From assembly GCA_947490975.1 (NCBI GenBank), contig CANLHV010000022.1, forward strand, positions 1 to 14,494: a stretch of DNA of 14,494 nucleotides, in the 5' to 3' direction. Source of the stretch: Acidimicrobiaceae bacterium (GTDB taxonomy: Bacteria; Actinomycetota; Acidimicrobiia; Acidimicrobiales; Ilumatobacteraceae). Shown one piece after another: positions 1 through 7,092 of this stretch (within the stretch, counting starts at the first letter, position 1; every line of letters begins with the position of its first letter). Made by a program: the position numbers and the translations under genes. The notes beneath the pieces were generated by a model. It did no database searches, was not told the origin of the DNA, and saw only the letters and a program-made list of their open reading frames with translations.

Positions 1-1240
1 CTTCGTCGAATGTGATCAATACGATTGCGTCTGGGTTAGCAGCTACGACTTCGCCGACTTCAGCATCAAATGTTGTTGCCTTCGGGTCGTAAATCTTCTT
101 ACCCTTGATTTCTACACCTGCTGCTGTAAGAACCGCTTCGACAACATTGGCCAGACCGGTGCCGTAAGCATCGTCAAGAGCCAAGATGTATACCGATTGG
201 TTGCCATCTGCAACGATTACTTCTGCAAGAACTGCACCCTGGAGATCATCCGGTGGTGCATTGCGGAAGAAGAGACCATTGTCTGCATAGTCAGTCAACT
301 TTGGCGAAGTGTTCGCTGGGCTGAACTGAATGACGCCTGCTGCAGTGATCTTGTCGATAACTGTCAGAGAAACGCCCGATGATGCTGCACCGATAATGGC
401 GTCAACACCTTCTTTGAGCAAACGATCTACCGTCACGCTGGCTGTGTCTGTTGAAGTGTCACCAGAGTCTCCGGCGCTGTATTCAACTGGCTTGCCAAGT
501 ACGCCACCATTCTTGTTGAGTACGTCAATTGCGTATTCAACACCGGCGATCATTGGTGCACCAAGGAATGCAAGGTTGCCAGTTTCTGGAAGCAGACCAC
601 CAATTTTGAGAACGCCGTCACCCTTGCGAGCAACACCGGTCTTTGAAAGTGGCAAAACTGCAGATTCTGGAGCATTTGCAAGTTGGTAAGTGGTCAACGA
701 GTCATCAAGACGGTTGCCAGCACCAAATTGAAGGATGCCGTACGAAGCCTCAAGAGGCTCGCCGTTTCCGTTCATTGTGTTTGGTCCTGAGAAGCCATCA
801 AAGTCGACATCGCCTTTGGCCTTGACAGTTGCGATGCAATCTGCCCAGGTTGCTGGTGAGCACTTTGTGCCTTCTTTTGAAACAGCAACAATTTGGTCAG
901 CAAGTTCGCTGCCGTCTGTGCCTGCTGCTTCTGCTGCAAGAGCAATCAACAAAACTGCATCGAATGATTCAGCTGTGTAGTTGAAGTCTGTGAGTGCTTC
1001 GTTGCCTTTGCCAGTCCAGAATGCGTTAACTGCATCTTTGAACTCAGGTGTCAACTCAACAAGTGGAGTTGTTCCCTTCATGCCTGACAATTCACTGCCG
1101 GCTGCGTCAACGACTTCTGCCGTTGTCTCTTCCGTAACAGCTTCTTCTGTTGCCGCATCGTCATCGCTACCGCAAGCGCCAGCCAAAAGGCTGAGACCTA
1201 CAACAAGCGCGCCGAAACGACGTACTGTGTTTTTCTTCAT
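1..1240 (-). CDS. ABC transporter substrate-binding lipoprotein, branched-chain amino acid type, permuted/duplicated order (3' end outside window)
   Basis: Predicted extracytoplasmic lipoprotein that binds a small ligand (branched-chain amino acid, amide or similar) for a Liv-type ABC importer. The 413 visible residues open with a basic signal peptide (MKKNTVRRFG, then a hydrophobic run) and a lipobox ending at Cys23 (LLAGAC), followed by an acidic Glu/Thr linker. Residues about 49-190 look like the C-terminal segment of this family (FNYTAESFDAV near 86-96, DFDGFSGP near 146-153, then GNGEP and SYGILQF). The usual mature N-terminus follows: GGLLPETGNLAFLG at 214-227, NGGVLGK near 244-250, GAASSGVSL near 284-292, and DDAYG near 356-360. 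The reading frame is open to the window edge at ITFDE. The ATG at 1240 has a strong ribosome site (GGGGGAG, 7 bases upstream). The family assignment is firm; the ligand is unknown. Whether this is a permutation or a duplication depends on the missing 3' end. Confidence 0.9.
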   Translation of the reverse strand, partial: MKKNTVRRFGALVVGLSLLAGACGSDDDAATEEAVTEETTAEVVDAAGSELSGMKGTTPLVELTPEFKDAVNAFWTGKGNEALTDFNYTAESFDAVLLIALAAEAAGTDGSELADQIVAVSKEGTKCSPATWADCIATVKAKGDVDFDGFSGPNTMNGNGEPLEASYGILQFGAGNRLDDSLTTYQLANAPESAVLPLSKTGVARKGDGVLKIGGLLPETGNLAFLGAPMIAGVEYAIDVLNKNGGVLGKPVEYSAGDSGDTSTDTASVTVDRLLKEGVDAIIGAASSGVSLTVIDKITAAGVIQFSPANTSPKLTDYADNGLFFRNAPPDDLQGAVLAEVIVADGNQSVYILALDDAYGTGLANVVEAVLTAAGVEIKGKKIYDPKATTFDAEVGEVVAANPDAIVLITFDE

Positions 1241-1269
1241 TTATTTTCTCCCCCTAGGAGTTGGGCGAC

Positions 1270-1299
1270 ATATTGTCACCCATGGGTTTGGACTTTCAA
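1270..1299 (-). promoter_or_regulatory. Putative promoter of the substrate-binding protein gene
   Basis: On the minus strand a TTGAAA (1294-1299) lies 18 bases before CAATAT (1270-1275). The -10 hexamer is preceded by TG plus one base, so it could act as an extended -10. Transcription would start near 1263, leaving a leader of about 20-25 bases that includes the GGGGGAG ribosome site. A perfect 10-base palindrome, ACCCATGGGT (1278-1287), sits inside the spacer and is a possible operator. This gene follows the Sua5 gene on the same strand after about 100 bases, so it may have its own transcript. Confidence 0.4.
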
Positions 1300-1311
1300 G
1301 CCTATGGATAT

Positions 1312-1350
1312 GCGAGTGGCATACCAACGCTAAAACAGTTGGTTACTCGC
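1312..1350 (-). other. Stem-loop over the Sua5 stop codon, possible weak terminator
   Basis: GCGAGT (1312-1317) pairs with ACTCGC (1345-1350), and ACCAAC (1323-1328) pairs with GTTGGT (1338-1343). The two stems are separated by an asymmetric bulge and the loop is 9 bases. The structure covers the last codons and stop of the Sua5 gene. No T tract follows on the minus strand, so it is not a classical intrinsic terminator. It could slow polymerase, protect the 3' end of the mRNA, or be coincidental. Confidence 0.35.
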
Positions 1351-2302
1351 GACTTCGGTTCGAATTAGCAGCTTTTTCAAGCCTTTCATTGATGGCAATT
1401 CCGATGCCGGACATTGGCGGTTTTACAGTGATGACCACATCAATCAAACGTTTGTCGGCATCTCGGAGGCGTGCATAAAGTTCGTGTGCGAACATTTGGA
1501 GATCGTCTCCGAAGTCAATGATTTCAGAAGATCGACCGTCGCCGTTTAATTGATTCAAGCGAACGTCGGCATCTTTTCGATCGTCTACCAACTCGACTGT
1601 GCAGTTGGGTGCGTAGTGTTTGTCAAGCATTCCTGATGCACGCGAATCGCCAGTTGCTGATGCGATTGTGATGTTGCATTCTCTTTTGATTTGGTCAGCG
1701 GATATCGCACCAGCCCTAAGAATCTGTGGCGGCTCTGTGGTGCAATCAATAATCGTCGATTCAACGCCGATTGAACATTCGCCACCATCCAAAATAACAC
1801 TGATCTCATCGCCGAAGTCTTCAGCAACGTGTCTTGCAGAAGTCGGACTAACTTTTCCAAAATGATTCGCCGATGGAGCGACGATGGCATCGGTTAAACG
1901 AATCAGCAGTTCAGTCGCAACCGGATGATTAGGACAACGTATCGCTACAGTGTCGCGACCGCCAGTTATTTCGTCACAAACCTTGTCGTTGCGTTTAACA
2001 ATTATCGTTAGCGGTCCTGGCCAATATTTTTCTGCGAGCAAACGAGCATTGTTTGAAAGTTCTTGCGACCACAAAGACAAGTCTTGCTTATTTGCAACAT
2101 GCAAAATCAGAGGATGCCCAATGGGGCGACCTTTGACAACAAAAATTTTTTTTACAGCACTCGGACTGGATGCGCGCGCGGCGAGACCGTAAACCGTTTC
2201 AGTTGGAATTGCCACCAGCAGGTCTCGTTGTAGCGCACGAACAGCGATATCTATTGACGACGAATCGGCACCGTTTAAAATGTTGGATTTATTGCGACTC
2301 AC
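1343..2302 (-). CDS. L-threonylcarbamoyladenylate synthase, Sua5 type (YrdC plus C-terminal Sua5 domain)
   Basis: Makes threonylcarbamoyl-AMP from threonine, bicarbonate and ATP, the first step of the t6A37 modification of ANN-decoding tRNAs in the cytoplasm. With the GTG at 2302 the protein has 319 residues, a two-domain length typical of Sua5 rather than short YrdC. Visible motifs are PTETVYGLA (33-41), KGRPIGHPL (58-66), GGRDTVAIRCP (114-124), PSANHFGKVSPT (143-154) and ESTIID (181-186). A linker with GMLDKHYAP (224-232) then leads into the Sua5 domain. I chose GTG 2302 because the longer frame, to GTG/ATG near 2353, adds 17 residues lying entirely inside the upstream hydrolase gene with no family resemblance. 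The chosen start overlaps the hydrolase end by 14 bases, suggesting coupled translation. The function is secure; the exact start is less so. Confidence 0.93.
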   Translation of the reverse strand: MSRNKSNILNGADSSSIDIAVRALQRDLLVAIPTETVYGLAARASSPSAVKKIFVVKGRPIGHPLILHVANKQDLSLWSQELSNNARLLAEKYWPGPLTIIVKRNDKVCDEITGGRDTVAIRCPNHPVATELLIRLTDAIVAPSANHFGKVSPTSARHVAEDFGDEISVILDGGECSIGVESTIIDCTTEPPQILRAGAISADQIKRECNITIASATGDSRASGMLDKHYAPNCTVELVDDRKDADVRLNQLNGDGRSSEIIDFGDDLQMFAHELYARLRDADKRLIDVVITVKPPMSGIGIAINERLEKAANSNRSRE

Positions 2303-2996
2303 AGAAGAATCCCAAAAGCGTGTCGATGAATGTGAAGTTTTCGGTTGACGCAAAATGATCGCAATTCTTCAGGCTTACAAATTGGCATCGATTGAATGCC
2401 TTTGCGAGTCGATCTGCAGGCAAGACAAAGTCACGATCGCCAACCGCGAGCACGATCTCAGCATCAATGCTTTTTAGCTCGGCTTCACTAAACGGTTCTT
2501 TTCTGGGGCGCAACAATGCGGCACGAAGAGCCAGAGGATCGTTATTTGATCTTTTTGCGTAATTGCCAAATTGTCGTGCCAAAACATCTTCTGCCGATGC
2601 AGTGCCGTCAATGCCAGCAATTATTCGATCAGTTTCGTCAGACTTATGAGGTTCAAGAAGACCGTTGCCTACACCAACGAGCATCAACTTGCGAAAGTAT
2701 TTGGGATTGTGCATCGCGGCATCGAGCAAAGCGATCGCACCAAGAGAAAACCCAATTGCATCAACACCGGTTGTGCGTGCACCGATCGCTTTTCGAATTG
2801 GCGCTGAAATATCTGCGTAACTATTCGGGTCGTGAGACTTTTCAGATGTTCCGTGCCCGAGAAGGTCAACTCCTATAACGGTCGTGCCTGCGTCATTAAC
2901 AAGTTGCTCGATACCCGTGTTTTGCCAAGTTTCTTGATGCGAACCGCCCCAGCCGTGAACCATGAGCAAAGGGGGATTCGCACCATTTATATCCAC
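2289..2996 (-). CDS. Alpha/beta-fold hydrolase
   Basis: A 235-residue cytoplasmic alpha/beta hydrolase whose substrate cannot be told from sequence. The oxyanion region is VHGWGG (13-18). The nucleophile elbow is GFSLGA with Ser84. The likely acid is Asp187 (AVGDRDFVLP) and the catalytic His is His214 (NCDHFAS). The cap region between about 110 and 175 is short. No signal peptide is seen. The start is GTG at 2996: the frame closes at TGA eight codons upstream and offers no ATG. A TAGGCT -10-like element ends 7 bases before this GTG, consistent with a leaderless transcript. The gene diverges from guaB1 (50 bases apart) and overlaps the Sua5 gene downstream. Esterase, lactonase or haloperoxidase-like activities are all possible. 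Confidence 0.9.
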   Translation of the reverse strand: MDINGANPPLLMVHGWGGSHQETWQNTGIEQLVNDAGTTVIGVDLLGHGTSEKSHDPNSYADISAPIRKAIGARTTGVDAIGFSLGAIALLDAAMHNPKYFRKLMLVGVGNGLLEPHKSDETDRIIAGIDGTASAEDVLARQFGNYAKRSNNDPLALRAALLRPRKEPFSEAELKSIDAEIVLAVGDRDFVLPADRLAKAFNRCQFVSLKNCDHFASTENFTFIDTLLGFFCESQ

Positions 2997-3002
2997 AGGG
3001 CG

Positions 3003-3009
3003 TAGCCTA
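3003..3009. promoter_or_regulatory. Symmetric -10 element between the hydrolase gene and guaB1
   Basis: TAGCCTA reads TAnnnT on the plus strand (TAGCCT) and also TAnnnT on the minus strand (TAGGCT). On the minus strand it lies 7 bases from the hydrolase GTG (leaderless spacing). On the plus strand it would give guaB1 a leader of about 30 bases, containing a small hairpin (GGCTT 3014-3018 with AAGCC 3024-3028) and a strong GGAGG ribosome site (3035-3039). No convincing -35 is visible on either side. The dual role is an inference from spacing and symmetry. Confidence 0.4.
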
Positions 3010-3046
3010 TGGAGGCTTCAAAAAAGCCCCACTCGGAGGACTACTG

Positions 3047-4483
3047 ATGCGATTTTTGAATGACTCGCCAGCGTTTGACCTGACTTATAGCGACGTATTC
3101 ATGGTCCCGAGTCTTTCGGATGTTAAATCGCGATTGAGTGTCGACTTGACCACGCCGGACGGGATCGGGACGACAATTCCGTTGGTTGTATCAAATATGA
3201 CTGCCATTGCTGGTCGTCGTATGGCAGAAACTGTTGCCCGTCGTGGTGGAGTAGTTGTCTTGCCACAGGATATTCCGCTTGATGTTGTCGAGACTGTTGT
3301 CCAATTCGTTAAATCTCGTCACAAAGTTATCGACACGCCAATCACCATGAAAGTTGATGGCACGGTTGGCGAGGCATTGAGTCTGATCTATAAGCGAAGT
3401 CACGGGGCTGTGATTGTCGTCGATGATGATGGGCGACCAGCAGGTATTTTCACTGAACACGACGCTGTCGGTTTCGACCGGTTCACACAGATTCGCAATG
3501 TGATGAGCACCGAAATGTTTACATTGAGTGAATCAATGTCGCCTCAAGAGATGTTCGAGCATTTAACCGAGGCAAGGCTCTCAGTGGCTCCGGTAATTGA
3601 CAAGAAAGAACGTCTCGTCGGTGTAATCACTCGAAACGGTGCTCTTCGCAGCACGATTTATTCACCAGCTGTTGACACTCAGAATCGTTTATTGATCGCA
3701 GCGGCAGTCGGCGTGAACGCTGATCCTGCAGAGCGGGCGAAAAAATTGAAAATGATGGGTGTAGATGTGATTGTTGTTGACACTGCACACGGCCACCAGG
3801 TACGAATGCTTGACGCAGTTTCTGATGTCAAAAAGGTAGTCGGCGATACAAAAGTCGTGGCAGGCAACGTCGTCACGATTGAAGGTACTCGAGACATCAT
3901 CAATGCAGGTGCCGACATTGTCAAAGTTGGTGTCGGCCCAGGTGCGATGTGCACGACCCGAATGATGACAGGCGTTGGTCGGCCACAATTTTCAGCTGTT
4001 CTAGAGTGCGCGAGAGTTGCCGCTGATTTAGGCAAACACGTTTGGGCTGATGGTGGGGTTCGGTACCCACGCGATGTGGCCCTCGGTTTAGCAGCCGGAG
4101 CTGCAAACGTTATGTTCGGTTCATTGTTGGCTGGCACTTACGAGTCGGCTGCTGACACTTTGAGAGACACAAACGGTCGGCTTTATAAAGAGAGTTTTGG
4201 CATGGCATCGAATCGTGCCGTGCGAAATCGCACTCGATCTGAAAGCGCCTTCGAACGAGCTCGGAAAGAATTGTTCGAAGAGGGCATTAGTTCGTCAAGA
4301 ATGTATTTGGATACTCAGCGACCGAGTGTTGAGGACATAATCGATCAGATCATTGCGGGTGTGCGTTCATCGTGTACATATGCGGGCGCTTCAACTATCC
4401 GCGAATTTCATGATCGTGCTGTGGTCGGAGTACAAAGCGCATCAGGTTACGACGAGGGTCGCGCTCAAGACACGAGTTGGTAG
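3047..4483 (+). CDS. guaB1: GuaB1-family IMP dehydrogenase/GMP reductase-like protein
   Basis: A (beta/alpha)8-barrel enzyme of the IMPDH/GMPR superfamily, 478 residues, with a CBS pair inserted at about 95-210 (RNVMS at 149-153; SVAPVIDKKERLVGVITRNG near 178-197). The catalytic Cys is Cys302 in GPGAMCTTRMMTGVGRPQ. The phosphate-binding region is GGVRYPRDVALGLAAGAAN followed by MFGS. The C-terminal region has YKESFGMAS and EEGISSSRM. The N-terminus (FDLTYSDVFMVPS) and the C-terminal GVQSASGYDEG match actinobacterial GuaB1, distinct from the true IMPDH GuaB2. Mycobacterial GuaB1 is reported to be a GMP reductase (GMP to IMP, purine salvage), so that is the likely activity here. Start: ATG with GGAGG 7 bases upstream. 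It leads the guaB1-cmk-plsC operon. GuaB1 identity is very sure; GMP reductase activity is by family. Confidence 0.95.
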   Translation: MRFLNDSPAFDLTYSDVFMVPSLSDVKSRLSVDLTTPDGIGTTIPLVVSNMTAIAGRRMAETVARRGGVVVLPQDIPLDVVETVVQFVKSRHKVIDTPITMKVDGTVGEALSLIYKRSHGAVIVVDDDGRPAGIFTEHDAVGFDRFTQIRNVMSTEMFTLSESMSPQEMFEHLTEARLSVAPVIDKKERLVGVITRNGALRSTIYSPAVDTQNRLLIAAAVGVNADPAERAKKLKMMGVDVIVVDTAHGHQVRMLDAVSDVKKVVGDTKVVAGNVVTIEGTRDIINAGADIVKVGVGPGAMCTTRMMTGVGRPQFSAVLECARVAADLGKHVWADGGVRYPRDVALGLAAGAANVMFGSLLAGTYESAADTLRDTNGRLYKESFGMASNRAVRNRTRSESAFERARKELFEEGISSSRMYLDTQRPSVEDIIDQIIAGVRSSCTYAGASTIREFHDRAVVGVQSASGYDEGRAQDTSW

Positions 4484-4488
4484 ATTTC

Positions 4489-5169
4489 GTGAATGCAAGT
4501 AGCCCTGCGATGATTGTTGTCGCAATAGATGGGCCTGCAGGCGCAGGAAAGTCGACTATTGCCAAGGCGCTCGCAAAGCGGATCAAACTTCGTTACCTCG
4601 ACACGGGCGCGATGTATCGTGCCGTCACTTTCGCGGCTATGAATCGCAAGATAGAACTTTCAGATGAGGCTGCAATCGCAAAAATTGCATCAGATTGCCA
4701 GATGCAAATAGCTGATGAATCGATAAGTATCGACGGTCTCGACGCAACTGCAGAAATTCGAGGTCAAGAAGTAACTCGTGCTGTGAGTGTTGTGGCGACT
4801 AATTCGCTAGTTAGAACCGAACTTCGCAATCGTCAGCGAAAGTGGGTTGGTGATCATGGTGGAGGTGTAGTTGAGGGTCGAGATATCGGTTCAGTTGTAT
4901 TTCCAGAGGCAACACTGAAGGTTTACTTGACAGCATCTCCGATGGTGCGTGCAAAAAGACGCGTTGAACAATCTGGGGGTGACGTTGAGCGAATCGCTAC
5001 AGAAATTGCCGAACGCGATGAACGCGACTCTTCACGTTCTGATAGCCCTCTGATGAAGACTTCTGACTCTGTCACGATAGACACGAGTGACATATCTGTT
5101 GATGAAGTAGTTGATCAGATTGAACAACTGTTGGCGAAAAAACGAGATGATAAAAAAGCGTCGCAATGA
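4489..5169 (+). CDS. cmk: (d)CMP kinase
   Basis: Phosphorylates CMP and dCMP with ATP to the diphosphates, in cytoplasmic pyrimidine salvage and turnover. Motifs in order: P-loop GPAGAGKST, LDTGAMYRA in the CMP-binding region, the GRDIGSVVFPEA segment, and the lid-type RDERDSSRSDSPL. The length (about 220-230 residues) fits type 1 Cmk. Three starts are possible: TTG 4477 (overlaps the guaB1 stop), GTG 4489, and ATG 4510 (directly before IVVAIDGPAG). None has a good ribosome site. I list GTG 4489 as the commoner codon with a short leader after the guaB1 stop; ATG 4510 is equally compatible with the family. The stop overlaps the plsC ATG (ATGA), indicating coupled translation. cmk next to plsC is a common arrangement in Actinobacteria, usually followed by der, which is absent here. 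Confidence 0.94.
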   Translation: MNASSPAMIVVAIDGPAGAGKSTIAKALAKRIKLRYLDTGAMYRAVTFAAMNRKIELSDEAAIAKIASDCQMQIADESISIDGLDATAEIRGQEVTRAVSVVATNSLVRTELRNRQRKWVGDHGGGVVEGRDIGSVVFPEATLKVYLTASPMVRAKRRVEQSGGDVERIATEIAERDERDSSRSDSPLMKTSDSVTIDTSDISVDEVVDQIEQLLAKKRDDKKASQ

Positions 5170-5849
5170 CACAAGTACAAACGTTTTTAGTGGGGAAGGG
5201 TTTTTCAAGTCGAGTTTTTTACTGGCTGATTCGATCGCTAATCAAATTATTTTGTCGAATCTACTTTCGGTTGCGAGTTTACGGTCGTGAGAATCTTCCG
5301 CAATCGGGTGCGTTTATTCTCGCGCCCATTCACCGGTCGAATGTTGATACTCCAATCGTCAGCGTTGTTACAAACCAACGACTTCGCTTCATGGGTAAAG
5401 ATTCACTTTGGAAGATCAAGCCGATAGGTGCTGTTTTGTCAGCGCTCGGAGGGTTTCCTGTTACTCGTGGCACGGCCGATTTAGAAGCATTAAAGCGTTG
5501 CCTAGCGGTCTTGTCGCTTGGCGAACCGTTGGTGATGTTTCCGGAAGGCACCCGTCAATCTGGACCGAAGATTCACCCCTTATTTGACGGTGCGGCGTAC
5601 TTGGCGATCAAAGCTGGTGTTCCGATTGTTCCAGTTGGTTTTGGCGGCACCGAGGGAGTAATGCCGAAAGGATCAAAGAAGATTCTTCCGAGAAGGTGTT
5701 CGGTTGTAGTTGGTAAAGCCATTTTTCCACCAAGTTCTGATGCTGGTCGATTGCCGCGCACCGCGACCACAGATATGACAGCTGAATTAAGCAGAGCACT
5801 TCAAGTTGTGTTTGATCAAGCCAAACTAAAAGTTGGACAAACTATTTGA
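5166..5849 (+). CDS. plsC: 1-acyl-sn-glycerol-3-phosphate acyltransferase (PlsC family)
   Basis: Transfers an acyl chain to lysophosphatidic acid to make phosphatidic acid at the inner face of the membrane. The 227 residues carry the acyltransferase motifs: HRSNVD with His56 and Asp61 (HX4D catalytic pair), GGFPVTRG (95-102), FPEGTR (125-130) and VPVGFGGTEG (155-164). The N-terminal 15-38 region is aromatic, hydrophobic and basic (VFYWLIRSLIKLFCRIYFRLRV), a likely membrane-surface anchor rather than a clean transmembrane helix. Its ATG overlaps the cmk stop. Its own stop overlaps the 3' end of the convergent M18 peptidase gene by 8 bases. The exact acyl acceptor is inferred from the family. 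Confidence 0.93.
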   Translation: MTQVQTFLVGKGFSSRVFYWLIRSLIKLFCRIYFRLRVYGRENLPQSGAFILAPIHRSNVDTPIVSVVTNQRLRFMGKDSLWKIKPIGAVLSALGGFPVTRGTADLEALKRCLAVLSLGEPLVMFPEGTRQSGPKIHPLFDGAAYLAIKAGVPIVPVGFGGTEGVMPKGSKKILPRRCSVVVGKAIFPPSSDAGRLPRTATTDMTAELSRALQVVFDQAKLKVGQTI

Positions 5850-7092
5850 AGTAAGCCTTGAGCGCAAGATTTAGAGAAACTATGTCACTGACGCCACAAA
5901 CTTCTCTAATCGAATGCATTGAGAGTTGAGGTATGCCCACGTCTACTGTGTCGATACCTAGTCGCGTCGCCGTTATTGGGCCGATAGTCGAGCCGCAGGG
6001 CATGTTATTGCGCGAGACAAATACTTGATGTTTGACTTTTGCTTTTGAACAAGCAGCAATGAACATTGCGGCAGATGTTGAAGAGGTCGCATAGCGCTGA
6101 TTTGAATTTAATTTCAACGCAGGGCCTTCATTGATTATTGGTCCGTGCGATAGGTCGTGGCGATCTGGGTAGTTGTGGTGCACAGCGTGGGCGTTGTCGG
6201 CAGATATGCACGACGAATTTGAAAGTGCCTCGAGAAACCCGATTCGTGAGATACCTTGCTCAGCCGCAATTTGCTCGAGAGAGTGTTCGAGAAATGGGCC
6301 TGCGGCTCCGGTTGCGCTTGCTGAACCAACCTCTTCGTGATCAAAGAGTGCGACGACCTGAGTGGCTGCACCTGCCGAAGATTCGAGAAGAGCAGAGATC
6401 GCGGCCCAACACGAAGCTTGGTTGTCTAAACGACTGCTAGCCAGCAAAGACGAGTCGGATCCGAGAATTGATGCTTTATGCGTATCAAAAAGCTGCGCAT
6501 CAATCTGTACTATTTCGCGAGTAGTAGTTTTCGTCTGCTGTGCAACCCAATTCAAAAAACTGGGCGCCTTTGGATCACACGACCAAGCTGGACTCAAATG
6601 CAGTTGCTTGTCAAGAACTAGACCTCGCTCGTTAACTTCGCGATCTAGGTGAATTGCCAACTGTGAAATTCGTGCGACTGAGCCGTCGGATCGAAATAGT
6701 TTTGTTTTGCCCGACCTCAGAACAACATGTCCCGCCACGCCTAAATCACGGTCGAGCCAACTATTTAGAAGTGGACTGCCGTAAATCTCGATTTGCAAAG
6801 TGTTGAAACCGAACCTTCGATCATCAGGGTGGGGTTTGATGCGCAAACATGGTGAATCGGTGTGTGCTCCGACTATTCGAAAGCCAGATTTATCAGTCTG
6901 ACGCCCATTTCTCCACGCAATGAGCGACCCAGCTTTTACCTTGAAACCCACCTCACCAATTTTCTGTCCTTTGACTGAGTAGTCAACGAATTTTGCTTCG
7001 AGAAGTTTGCTTGCCAAATAGCCAACCAAGTGACGTGGCGTCGGAGAGGAGTCAAGTTGGCTGAGAATGCTCTCGATTTGTCGTTTGGTCAT
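5842..7092 (-). CDS. M18-family aminopeptidase (aspartyl aminopeptidase type)
   Basis: A cytoplasmic di-zinc metallopeptidase that removes N-terminal residues, typically acidic ones, from peptides; 416 residues, a normal bacterial M18 length. Expected metal and catalytic residues are visible: His77 in GAHTDSPCLR, Asp223 in SRLDNQ, Glu253/Glu254 in DHEEVGS, Asp299 in ADNAHAVHHN and His393 in SMHSIRE. GSTIGP (367-372) is also characteristic. The ATG at 7092 is preferred over a GTG at 7137. It overlaps the stop of the upstream small membrane-protein gene (ATGA) and gives a usual M18 N-terminus (MTKRQIESIL). A GGAGAG lies about 9-11 bases upstream. The 3' end overlaps plsC tail to tail. Confidence 0.95.
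   Translation of the reverse strand: MTKRQIESILSQLDSSPTPRHLVGYLASKLLEAKFVDYSVKGQKIGEVGFKVKAGSLIAWRNGRQTDKSGFRIVGAHTDSPCLRIKPHPDDRRFGFNTLQIEIYGSPLLNSWLDRDLGVAGHVVLRSGKTKLFRSDGSVARISQLAIHLDREVNERGLVLDKQLHLSPAWSCDPKAPSFLNWVAQQTKTTTREIVQIDAQLFDTHKASILGSDSSLLASSRLDNQASCWAAISALLESSAGAATQVVALFDHEEVGSASATGAAGPFLEHSLEQIAAEQGISRIGFLEALSNSSCISADNAHAVHHNYPDRHDLSHGPIINEGPALKLNSNQRYATSSTSAAMFIAACSKAKVKHQVFVSRNNMPCGSTIGPITATRLGIDTVDVGIPQLSMHSIREVCGVSDIVSLNLALKAYFK

Noticed and set aside
981..1478. 165-codon open frame on the plus strand across the start of the binding-protein gene
   Set aside because: It is antisense to a clearly supported lipoprotein gene, is low-complexity (Ser/Ala/Val-rich), and runs through the promoter region into the Sua5 gene. 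Shadow frame.
2303..2353. N-terminal extension of the Sua5 gene to a start near 2353
   Set aside because: The extra 17 residues lie wholly within the hydrolase coding region, are unlike Sua5 N-termini, and a GTG at 2302 suits the overlap better.
3679..4137. 152-codon open frame on the minus strand inside guaB1
   Set aside because: Antisense to the conserved barrel of GuaB1; Thr/Pro/Ala-rich translation with no recognisable motif. Shadow of codon bias.
5821..5836. Hairpin CCAAACT/AGTTGG near the plsC stop as a terminator
   Set aside because: Six pairs with a bulge and a 3-base loop, followed by no T tract on either strand. Likely chance.
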